NCBI RefSeq assembly: GCF_016859285.1
Contig: NC_053418.1
Location: 23,749,329 to 23,813,328, forward strand
From: Xiphias gladius
Lineage: Eukaryota; Chordata; Actinopteri; Istiophoriformes; Xiphiidae
Length of the DNA stretch: 64,000 nucleotides
Direction of reading: 5' to 3'
Shown here: positions 25,964 to 34,231 of the stretch, in pieces
Numbering within the stretch: the first letter of the stretch is position 1
Layout: each line of letters starts with the position of its first letter
The notes under the pieces: generated by a model
The model's input: only the letters and a program-made list of their open reading frames with translations
The model's database searches: none
What the model was told of the DNA's origin: nothing
Position numbers and translations under genes: made by a program

Positions 25964-28900
25964 CAATTATAGAGAGGGATATGCAGGTAAGAAGAAGCAC
26001 ACTAGACCTGAGTTGACTGACCAAGAGCAGCTGCAACTCAATCTCTGCAAGGTGCCCCATTTGTGTTTTTATATTTTGTACAGCTCCCTCCAAATGCACA
26101 GATAGAAAAGAAGCTCCTTGAGGTCATTCTCCGCAGCTGTGAAACGGCGCTGATACTCGAGCCCGGGATTTATCACATATCTCTCCTGTGATGTCAATGC
26201 TTCTCCCGTTGGATTCATGTCAGTGGCTGCAGGTTCAAGCCAGGGTGAGTTTACAAACAACTGGTGTGGCAGCCTGATTAAGCCCAGGCATTTCTTGGGT
26301 CGCCCTCGTTTGTCACTCTAGTGCTGGCTCAGTGCATTTTCACCACCGTGTGCATCTTGAGTGACTTACGAAAGGCCTCTTTGACTTTGATCAACATTTT
26401 ATTTACAGCGCCATCATGGGACATTCAGTGTTGCCTACACGCAAACCTGGAACACTGGAAGTTATTACCGTTGTGGTCCTCAAACTCGCACAGATATGTT
26501 ACTGCCTGGGTAGGAGGACAAGAAAATGCCGGCTCTCTCTTCCATGTTTGTGGTGTAAAACCTATTAACATATTTCCTCTAAAAAGAGCTGCTGCTGCTG
26601 TGGTGGCTGTTAAAGCAGGCCTGTGAAACCCTGTGGTGAATCGTGACCTTATCTTCACGGTTGTTTCAACCACTTTGGTGAAATCATTTCCAGATTTTGG
26701 AATGTGATCCAGTGAACGCATCCACGATAATTAGTCTTTCGGCAGCACCTCATTGAGAAGCCCAATCATGTGGATATGGGTTGCAATGTACTGACACAAT
26801 TAAACTGCAATCCATCAAAGTCTAAATAGATACAATAACATTTCCAAGTGCAACCACAGCATCAAAATTGCCAGATAACCTTTTTTTTTTTTTAAATATA
26901 ATTTTTAGCAATGCTGATAACCCCTGAACAACAGTATGTTTTGACAATTGTTGTCAAAGCCAATAAAGCCCCCTGCTATAGTAGACCCTTAACTGCTCTC
27001 TGTTCCAAAATGTATTGACTTCGCTCTGCTCGTCAGACACTGGGTTTGACATGTGAAAGTTTTATTCATTTAATTTCAAATATAAAAGATATAAAAATAA
27101 ATACAGAGTGATCTTTAAAAAACCCAGAAGGTTATTTAAAAATCTTACTGCTCTTCTGAAGGTATTTCAACAATCTGCAAAGACTCTTCTAACCAACTGG
27201 ATGAATAATATTCAGTCTCCTGCACAATTTAAAAATATTTTTAACCTCTCTCTCAAGTTGTGTCTCTGTTTCCTATCCAGGAAGCTGGAAAAGACATATT
27301 TCTTTTGTCTCTTTTTACAACACAAAAAATATGAATGTGTCGTTTTGTTTGAAAATAGAAAATAATAGAAGGTAACATCAATATAGACAAGCATTTGTGC
27401 CAGTAAAATCTTTTAATTTTGCTTCACGCTGTACATTTCAGGCAGGCAGATACTGTATATCTTTTCCAGCTACCATGTTTGTTTGGGCTAGAAAACAGAG
27501 CTGTTAAACAGCCTTCTGGGTTTTGCAAAGATCTGCGCTTCAGATCCTAGCTGTGTGACACTAATGTATTGGTAATACGTGAGAGGCACAAACTAGCACT
27601 GACTATGACCTCACCCCTTTTAAAGAGAAAAGAAAAACAAATGCAGCTACTAGAGCTTTTATTTTGAAAGCTATAATGTTTCTATCAGCTATTAACTCAT
27701 CCTCACCCAGTATAAGTAACAGCAACATCTTACAGTTTCGATGCTAGCATAGACGGTATAAAAATGAAGTTTGTTTCCCATTTAACACCCTACTATATCT
27801 GCAACACAAACAGGGCTGCTTTTATTTACTCACTCCATTTCTTCCCACTGCAGTTCACTGATACACGGTGATATGTTTATCTGTTGACAGACCGTGTGTA
27901 TCTGTTGTCAAATAACTCAGGGGAGGAACAAGTGAATTCATAGTTCAATGGGGTCCTGCAACTCAGTTCAATTAGACATGAATGTCCCTTCTTTCCATCC
28001 CAAATAAAAACTTCCGAAAGACAGAGCTGAGCAACAAAACAAGAATCAAATTCACTCGTCCACAGCGCTGAATTCTGGACCAACAGACTTGTATGCCTCC
28101 CATTTTTTTCTGAGGGGGATAGAATAAATTCCAAGCTTGTTTATGCTGTTCCAAAAATCAACTTAATACAAAAGGGGAGCAGAGGACAAAGCCATCATTT
28201 ACCGTGCCCCCTCAGGCAGATAATTACAAAGATAGTGAGCACCCTATGCACACAGGAACTAAAGCTGGAGACGCTGACAATTCAATATACCAAGGGCTTT
28301 TGTTGTCTAGCTCGAAGAATTGTGCTGCTGAGCTGTCATTGTCCATCAGCGGAAGAGGACAGCTCCTGACAGGTGGAAGCCACAGAGCTTCTCCTGGCTC
28401 ACAATGTGGTCTTGATGTCCTGGAGGAGATCTGTGGTAATCCTTTTATGTTATGACACCAGCCACTGTCACACATGGGGAAATTATGATGCATCACCCAT
28501 AAATCAAAAACAGAAGAATATAGGATCCGAAGGCTGAGTGGGTGGTCCAGTTTACAGTTTGGGTACTTGGCTACAATCATTCCAACACAAAAGTTGGCAG
28601 GAAAGCACATTAAATATGGAATGTAGATCCCTGTCATTCTAAAAAGGCTGCCGCTTATGTCCATTTCCAACACCGAAGCAATTACATATAGATTAAAGTA
28701 CAGTATATACAGTGTTTTCTGGGGAGTGAGGGATCACAGTTCCTTTCTTCTAGAGCAAGTACCAAGATCCACCCCTGCCCCTGTCTATGTAAACTAATTG
28801 ATCCAGGCTACTGACAATGTGTATCAACAAGTTATTTTTCTGGTGCAGGTATCCACATTAACCAAATTATAGAGTGACACCTCAGGTTGTGGCATCACAA

Positions 28901-30396
28901 CAATTTTTAAGCCTCAACCAATCAACTCTGAGGGACCCATGGACGGCTGTGAGCCTCACTAACCTGGCAGGAGCTTTGTCTCTACCACAGGAGAAGCAAA
29001 AAAACATGTCCAGCACGAATGACAGCCTGACTGAATGGGAAACATCCCCGAGTGGCAATCCCTGACAGTTTGCATTCCTGTTCATCAGAGACAAACTGTC
29101 GATCGTGAACACCTCGCATGTCAAGAGTCAAAGCTTGCGAATTCACCTCAGCGAGTATGAGAAGTGCAACATAAGGTTAACATGCTCTCAATGTGGTTCT
29201 CATTTCAGCAGTTTGGACTCTGCATGCCATTCTCTAACTCTGAGAAGTGCATAACATCAAAACATGCCTGTGCCATCAAAACATCCATTTGAGCCCCAGA
29301 GGATATAATGTGCCACATTCCAAGTTGGGAAATTTCAAAATATAGGCCAAAACTTTCATAATTTTGTTGTGAATGGCAAAGGTGCATGAGAGTCAGTCGG
29401 CATGACGTAAGGTGATTAAATAAGTCTGGCTACGGCTAAAGTTACAGGGTTGTTGTTTTTTTATTCTAGATTTCACAGTTTTTGACTGTCCAACAACCAC
29501 ATGTAATATTTTAATAAAATCAAAAATGAAGCTGAACTTGAACTTCCCCTTTTGAAATGCATACAGCACTTAAAAAAAAAAAACCTTTCAGTTAATTTAC
29601 AGCAGTTTGAAGGCTACATGAGGCAGATGTGTAGGCTAAATGTTGTGCCCAGACACAGACTACAAGAGCATTTTGACAACCTTTTAATTCAGTTTTGTTT
29701 GTTTCCTACACAACTTTTGGTATTTCACAAGCAACACAAGCCTGCGCGTTTGGGAAGGTTAAGTCCTATTGTGTTACCAAAGAAAACGTAAGCAGAACTC
29801 CATCGTAAAAATTGTAAATTTCAAAGACCATCCCTAACTGCCAAACTTCGCTATACTGTAATACATGAGCTTGGACGCTTTTTCGAAGCAGAGTTGAATT
29901 CTGATTCAGTCGGCGTACATGTTGTCTAAGAAAAAACCTTTATAGTATTTAAAACTCAACTTTTAGAAATTGGCTCAGACTACTTCCGCCTACTACGGTG
30001 TACTGTATTTTGGTAGTACAAAATTATGGACAGAATAGACGAACTAAATTTAAATTTCAAATGCAGTTGACACAAGTGTTCTTTTATGTAATACATATAC
30101 GCCGAAGTGAACTGTGGTACCTAATGTTCCCGAAAGTAGCGTGCTTCTAGTCACTTGGGGTCATAACGTTTGCCAAGAAGCAAACAATTGTTGAAAAACA
30201 AGATTTACGAGCGGAGTTCGTGGCGTGATTCTCCCCACACAAGTGAGCACGGCAGTCAGCAGGGCTGGAGGTAAAGCTTGTGAATTATTTTTGCAGTAAA
30301 CAAATATCAACTTACTTTCTGTGCAACGCATCCCATCACGAAGAGAAGATACGCTGTCATAAAAACATGTGCCCCAAGCGACGTAACACAACTCAT
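8586..30396 (-). CDS. type I transmembrane protein with one interrupted CUB domain (unnamed)
   Basis: I do not recognise this gene by name. I assembled seven coding exons in transcript order: 30316-30396, 20437-21413, 17469-17520, 14560-14683, 12957-13099, 9720-9962 and 8586-9293. All junctions are GT-AG and all phases agree, giving about 775 residues and a stop at 8586-8588. Residues 1-26 are a signal peptide. Residues 32-310 hold a CUB domain with its four cysteines (32, 60, 248, 266), split by an acidic Ser/Thr/Pro-rich insert at about 86-243. Residues 329-352 form a hydrophobic transmembrane helix. The remaining 420 or so residues are a low-complexity cytoplasmic tail. CUB domains bind protein ligands or glycans outside the cell, so an adhesion or receptor role is plausible but is inference. 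The donor of exon 6 is uncertain: 9720 or 9663, both in phase. An exon I missed in the long first intron is possible. Confidence 0.8.
9720..9962 (-). CDS. sixth coding exon of the unnamed CUB gene
   Basis: In the correct frame this exon has no methionine and so does not show as an ORF. It reads QRERFLRHSDTGPSP, later AWSVRTFQDFLPPLPQLHKK and WCSWNSTSPFTKLVDS. The Trp, Phe and His content suggests a conserved, possibly protein-binding segment of the tail. The acceptor is TCTTAG|CAG, a NAGNAG site that could drop one glutamine. Two in-phase donors are possible: GTCAGT after 9720, or GTTGAT after 9663. Confidence 0.7.
9963..12956 (-). other. intron 5 of the CUB gene
   Basis: No exon is evident. 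It holds one copy of a percomorph dispersed repeat (12272-12885) and, at 10620-10860, a high-complexity block that could be regulatory. The rest is AT-rich and unremarkable. Confidence 0.5.
12272..12885 (+). repeat. percomorph dispersed repeat, copy 1
   Basis: It starts near GACTAAGAGTCTACAGCCA and has the core ACATGCTGATGTTTAGCAG and TTAGCATGTTAACATGCTAA, then TTTGCTAATTAGCACTTAAC. The tail has GGTGGCACTAGATGAAAA, CACCAAAGTCATTA-like and ATTCCATGGTAATCAATCCA. Copies 2 and 3 share the same order of blocks. Confidence 0.72.
12957..13099 (-). CDS. fifth coding exon of the unnamed CUB gene
   Basis: This exon lies between the acceptor TTTCTGTAG and the donor GTAAGA. It reads SASIDISQNAEVDLSCSG, then LTELDLGADEVFIVSS, ending FSPHT. 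It starts with two bases that complete a codon opened by the preceding exon at 14560, and it ends in phase 0. It lies in the cytoplasmic tail, with acidic and serine-rich segments. Confidence 0.75.
14560..14683 (-). CDS. fourth coding exon of the unnamed CUB gene
   Basis: This exon lies after the acceptor TGTTGCAG and reads VPEGVHNTGAEVSELQL, then MAENQTNLRATTEQ, ending SPPHT. The donor I chose, A|GTGGGG, is weak but is the one that restores frame with the exon at 13099. A CA/TG microsatellite follows directly in the intron, so the exact end is less certain than elsewhere. Confidence 0.6.
14849..15276. mobile_element. foldback MITE-like element
   Basis: The outer arms at 14849-14902 and 15223-15276 are nearly perfect inverted copies; both contain CTAGCTAAAACTAATGCAG or its complement. 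The inner arms at 14990-15013 and 15124-15148 also pair (GGAGGATGTAGTTTG against CAAACTACATCCTCC). The whole 430 bases could fold into one long hairpin. There is no coding capacity. Such structures are typical of non-autonomous DNA transposons. Confidence 0.78.
15475..15865 (+). repeat. dispersed repeat of the TCGATTAATC type, copy A
   Basis: It begins GGCTGCAACCCAAGATTATT, continues TGTCGATTAATCTGT and TTGATTAATTGTTTTGTCTG, then AAAATGTCAAAA, a region with GAGAAGCTGGAACCA, and ends GTTGATTGACTAATCG. The same block order occurs at 54750-55045. I know this as a common percomorph DNA-transposon-like repeat with GCTGCAAC-type ends. Confidence 0.68.
16130..16620. repeat. GC-rich dispersed repeat with hairpin
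   Basis: This is a CpG-rich island within AT-rich intron, with repeated GGGTCCGCG/GGTCCGTGCGGACC motifs and a perfect hairpin at 16218-16239. It is followed by CTTCTTCTTCTTCTTGATTTT and GGTGCATTACCACCACCAAC, which I know from fish repeat elements. Borders are approximate and the family is not assigned. Confidence 0.45.
16218..16239. repeat. 10-bp GC-rich hairpin
   Basis: AAAGGGTCCG and CGGACCCTTT are separated by TG. It lies within the GC-rich repeat at 16130-16620. Confidence 0.85.
17469..17520 (-). CDS. third coding exon (52 bases) of the unnamed CUB gene
   Basis: This is a 52-base exon between TTTTCCAG and GTACAG. It encodes the basic, cysteine-containing stretch RPKLCPKRASSCASSNSE, which sits just inside the membrane after the helix. 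Basic residues after a transmembrane segment fit the stop-transfer rule for a type I protein, and the cysteines next to the membrane could be palmitoylated (inference). Confidence 0.78.
17521..20436 (-). other. intron 2 of the CUB gene
   Basis: No exon is evident. It contains a copy of the TTAGCATGCTAA-type dispersed repeat at about 19400-20160 and a balanced-composition block at 18360-18720 that could be a conserved non-coding element. Confidence 0.45.
19400..20160 (+). repeat. percomorph dispersed repeat, copy 2
   Basis: It begins near AAGACTAAAGAGTTTACAGC and has the core CATGCTGATGTTTAGCAGG and GTTAGCATGCTAACATTTGC. The tail includes GGGGATCACCAAAGTCATGA and ATGAATGTCT motifs, partly repeated, so the tail seems to have been duplicated internally. 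Confidence 0.72.
20437..21413 (-). CDS. CUB-domain and transmembrane exon of the unnamed gene
   Basis: A single 977-base exon encodes the whole CUB domain and the membrane helix. CUB landmarks are FDCGAK, GLILSPGFPYNYSSG, HCVWLF, LILEIFDFDVFESHD, then after a long insert ACPHDVLYISD, RFCGSNRPP and GRGFALLFHYHNL. There are N-glycosylation sequons at NYS and NLT. The helix is AAVSGAAFFAMILTSALCII. The acceptor is ATTGCAG at 21414-21420 and the donor is GTAACA just below 20437. The normal spacing between CUB cysteines 2 and 3 is about 25-30 residues. Here it is 188. Confidence 0.88.
21414..30315 (-). other. first intron of the CUB gene (8.9 kb)
   Basis: This long intron separates the signal-peptide exon from the CUB exon. 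I found no further exon with matching splice sites and phase. It holds an ATT microsatellite (25916-25962) and high-complexity blocks at about 24140-24580 and 25060-25340. Long first introns often carry enhancers. Open frames such as those at 28224-28673 have no protein-like composition. Confidence 0.5.
25916..25962. repeat. (TTA)n microsatellite
   Basis: About 15 units of TTA lie in the long intron of the CUB gene. The repeat is nearly perfect. Confidence 0.95.
30316..30396 (-). CDS. signal-peptide exon of the CUB-domain gene (too short for ORF finding)
   Basis: This exon has 27 codons, starting MSCVTSLGAHVFMTAY and ending VMGCVAQK, and is followed at once by the consensus donor GTAAGT. The hydrophobic core (FMTAYLLFVMGCVA) and small residues before the end fit a secretory signal peptide cleaved near the exon end. 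It ends in phase 0 and the CUB exon starts in phase 0, which joins QK to VYFDCG. The exon lies 8.9 kb upstream of its partner, so the link is inferred from phase, the donor and biological sense. Confidence 0.75.
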
Positions 30397-31129
30397 TTTC
30401 CTCTAATTGTTCCTGTTTTTTTTATGCAACGCACAGTGAACCGTGTCCCGCTCCTCCGCTTCCCTCTCATTCACCTGAAGTATCGGGAGCGCGCTTCCAT
30501 CGTTCATGGGCGAACTTGAACACAGGACCAGACCCCTAGCTAAAAACTCTCCTGTGCTCGAGGTGATAGCAACTTAACCACTGACTATATGAAATGTATT
30601 TTAAAATCTCATTTAAAATACGTAATATGACTGTAGATTATATGACTGGGGCCTCAGCCGGACCTATAAACGTATGTCATTGGGTCTAGATATAATTCTT
30701 CTATATTTCTATTTCTATTTTCTTCCTTCTACCAATCTTGCACATACAGAAAAGTTACCTAAATGTTTGTTTTTGTTTTTGTCCATAGTTTTATGTCTGC
30801 GGACTTGCCTCCCGCATTCTGCAATATGCACTACTATAATTGTAGTAATATGCCTAAATGTAACAAGTGCAATATAAATGAATGAATGAATAGGCACATG
30901 AATTAATTATTTAGTCTTTCTTTCAGCAATCTAAAAGAGTCATTAAATTAAATATAGTCATTATTGTACATTCATTTCTGTCTTGTTTGGTGAATCATAT
31001 GAAATTTGCCTGTTTTTCAATTTGTGTCAAGGAGAATGGTTGAGAATCTGTGTCATAGGGTTTTGTGTCTGTGTGCCTCTTAATGAAACATCCCCTATCT
31101 GTTTGATAAGCTGTTTGGTTTTTTTTTTA

Positions 31130-31158
31130 ATGTAAATGTAAATGTAAATGTAAATGTA
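31130..31158. repeat. (TGTAAA)n short tandem repeat
   Basis: Four to five units follow a T tract between the divergent genes. A related run of ACATTT units appears at 48241-48285 in a golga3 intron. Confidence 0.85.
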
Positions 31159-31671
31159 CACCTTGTTTGTGTTTGATTCCAGAATGTCTTGAGACCAGTG
31201 AACCAGTTCAAATTATTATATAAGATAGACCTGCATGGTTTCCTCAGATCTATTATAAAATTCCTTTAAGAGCCATCTTGTAGGCTACGTCTTCAAGAGA
31301 GCAGCAAATCTAACTGCAAAAATCGGATTTTACCAGACCTTTACAACATTAAATAAGGTATCTTTGTGGTAGATGCACATAGTTTGACTTGACTTCAAGG
31401 TGCCACTCCTTCACCCCCCCACTCAGAATCCCAGACGGGCAGAGCGTACAGGGAAAGGGATAAAGGGAAAGGCTACTGGCAGCACAGACTGGAGACGTTC
31501 ACCCCCCTAAAAGCTTTGAATTGTGTGTTAAAGGTTGATCGTCGTGCATACTGTTCTGAAGGCTTGGGTTTTGGTTAATACAAAAAAACCGAAACAATTA
31601 TGGTGAAAAGCGGCGGGTAGAATTGGCGTTTTCAGCCCATTCATTCATCAACTCGTTCATTTTCAATACAA

Positions 31672-31685
31672 CCACTAGATGGCGC
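31672..31685 (+). promoter_or_regulatory. CTCF-like core motif
   Basis: The 14 bases CCACTAGATGGCGC fit the vertebrate CTCF core CCASYAGRKGGCRS at every position. The site lies between two divergent promoters, where an insulator would make sense. It may be carried by a dispersed repeat, since the flanking sequence looks like repeat tails common in fish. Confidence 0.4.
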
Positions 31686-32869
31686 CAGAGTGAGACGGTT
31701 TGAAATCCTACACATTGGCTTTAAACGAGTCTGGTTTTTGCATTAAAAATGTTGGTTTTAACCTCGGCCTTACGCGTTTATTTGCATTATAAAGTGTATC
31801 AGTTGGTCTCACTAGCTCGATTGTGTCTTTTACAAGCAATTGTATTACCCAAGTGCAGGCCCTTTTCAGTGAGATTAGAGATCGATTTAGACGCAAGCCT
31901 ATTATTTTGATTGGAGAGCTGGATGCGACATACCTAACAGTTTACACCTTACACATGGATCCCTGCGTCTTGTACGCAGGTGTCCTAGAGCGAGCTCTAC
32001 CTCGGGTCCCACCAGTGAGCATGCAGCTGTCAGGTTGTGGGTGTTGGTGGCGAGGCATGCAAGGGTGTCTGTAGCTGGGGTCTTGGAACTGTAACCATCT
32101 CTATTATATTCTTAGACAATAAACATTTAGGACTTGTCTCTTTGGTGTATATATAATTTCTTTATTTATTTTTACGTGGAAGCAGTTATAAAATGGAAAT
32201 GCTGCAATATGCGAATACCCTTTTTCTTTTCTTTTTTGGGGGGTTTATGTGCTATTACGACAGTATAGGAGACAACAGGTGGTAGCAGTTCTGAAAAATT
32301 CATGGACACATGGAATCAAATGACTAATCCAGAGTAAATATATAACTGAACAAACTGCACATACGCACAACAAAGAGATTAAAAAAAATAGAGGGCCAAT
32401 GCCACTATAGTTTAACTCAAAGCCGTTATGTGGAATCCAATTTAATCTCATAACATTAAGCAGGGGCATGATATAATGATGTGCATATTAATGCAATCCA
32501 TGAACTCTGTGCACAGTATGGGGTAAGGCTCATAAAGTGGCACTAGCAGCTTGTCATGGCACTGCTGCTGGTACCCGCAGCTTTAGGTTAGCTGCAGGGT
32601 GCCACGGGGAAGTAGGGCGCAGCTCTTTTACCACAAGAATGAAGCACTGTACCGCATCCGACAGCTCAAGCAGAAGTAATGTCCGTTCCATATTATAGTT
32701 CCTGCAATCAATTGATCATTGCCATATGCATTTGCGATATAAATAGCTAATTGAATTTAAACAGTAAATTTAAAGTCCAAACGCTGTGAGTGTACACAGT
32801 AAACACTCCGCTTTCCGACAAGCTTTATTATTTTTATTTCTACCAGTATATTGTTTGCTCCCTCTGTTT

Positions 32870-32935
32870 CTAGTCGGACAGGTAATAGGACGGAAACCAA
32901 ACAGCCACGTAGTAAAAGGCGAAGCTCGCAAAAAG
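32870..32935 (+). other. golga3: probable non-coding first exon of golga3
   Basis: The sequence before 32936 ends CGCAAAAAG|GTGAGC, a good donor, in a region with more CpG than its surroundings. The next acceptor on this strand, TTCTCTCTTTAG at 34102, begins the exon with the golga3 start codon. The exon therefore fits as 5'UTR. Its 5' limit is unknown and the start given here is nominal. Confidence 0.5.
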
Positions 32936-34102
32936 GTGAGCATTTAATGTCTTTTTAAATATTTATCGAAACTGTCATTTTATAATTTACATATGGGGTT
33001 TGTAATGAACTTACATGACAGAGGGCAATTTGTTTAATTATTTAAAAATATTTCAGAAATCACTCCTGCACCGACGCTGGCGATTCTAGCTAGCGAGTTA
33101 GCAAATTTAGCTTGACAGGTCCCGTCGTAAACACATCCAGCTAGCTATCTCGCTAGCATCGTGAGCTTCATTTATTCACCTACCATTTAGTCTGTCATCC
33201 TTGTCGTTAGCTGGTAGAGTTGAAGTAAACCCAGCCAGCACATAAGGGCAATATGACACCCTTAGGATTTACGTTTATCAATGACTGTCTCGTTTTCTTA
33301 TGTCCTCTAAACTGTCCAGCAACACGATGTGAAACTGTGCTGAACAGAGGCTAGCAAAGTAACCCAGCCACTGTCCGCAAGCATGAAATTGGTAAAACAG
33401 CCTTGGAGTCAAATGTTATCATTAATAGGTAAAGTGACAGATAGCATACAATAATAACATAACAGCTGCATACCTCAGTGCCAGTATCTTAAAATTCAAA
33501 AGTGGGAGTCGAGCCTTGTCTGTCGATAAATGTACACAATTTGTAAGTATCTTATATTTTAAATAATTGTGTGCAAATTTGGCACACATCATATCAAAAT
33601 CAGCGGTTGCTCCTCCGAAACTGATATCCCCCACAGTCTTAACTAACGTATGACAGATGAAAGGCTTACATTTAAATGCCTGTTTGCTGCTTGCTAATGC
33701 GTGAGTGTGACTTAGCAGCAGATTTTACAGTTTCTACAGATTCCTACAAAGATTGAATTGAATATATTCGGACGGAATCTTAGCCGATCGTCGGCTTTGG
33801 CGGGTCATATTTGTTAACCGAGTTTTTCCTATGCGTTTGTCTGTGTAAAACTAAAGGAATTCAATGTCCGTTGCCAGTTCATCTATATTTGACGCGACAC
33901 AATCTACTTAACTACCAAGCCAGGTTGTTAGCCCTCGACTCAAGCCTCTGTTTAAATGAAAGCGCGTTGTGTTGTTACATAACATTATTACTGTCTAAAC
34001 CAGATCACTTGTGAGGAGCCACACCTTCTTCTGTGTCATATTGTCCAAACGAGAGCTTCCAGTTATACTCCAGGTGTTAAATTAAATGTTTTCTCTCTTT
34101 AG
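32936..34102 (+). other. golga3: golga3 first intron (in the 5'UTR)
   Basis: It is AT-rich with no coding signal. I see no repeats with a recognisable boundary. Confidence 0.4.
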
Positions 34103-34138
34103 TGCTGCTTGTGGTCGGAAGTGTACCTGGACACTGAC

Positions 34139-34180
34139 ATGCTCCCAGCTGGCCTGCCTCCTAACAAGATGGTTTTGTGA
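34139..34180 (+). promoter_or_regulatory. golga3: upstream ORF in the golga3 5'UTR
   Basis: In the 5'UTR part of the start-codon exon an ATG opens a 13-codon frame (MLPAGLPPNKMVL) that closes at TGA 34178-34180, 51 bases before the main ATG at 34232. A uORF of this kind can lower translation of the main frame. It contains a second in-frame ATG. Confidence 0.5.
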
Positions 34181-34231
34181 GACGTTTTTTCATAAGGGCC
34201 ACCAGCAGTACTGTGACTCTTTAGTTTCTTA

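Larger units (their letters stand above)
30397..32869. promoter_or_regulatory. divergent intergenic region between the CUB gene and golga3
   Basis: The two genes are head to head. The stretch next to the signal-peptide exon (30397-30540) is richer in GC and CpG than its surroundings and probably holds the CUB gene 5'UTR and promoter. A (TGTAAA)n tract lies at 31130-31158. A CTCF-like core is at 31672-31685. No TATA box stands out for either gene. Confidence 0.4.

Noticed and set aside
28224..28673. 149-codon minus-strand frame
   Set aside because: It lies in the long CUB-gene intron, has no domain, no start context and no splice-site support.
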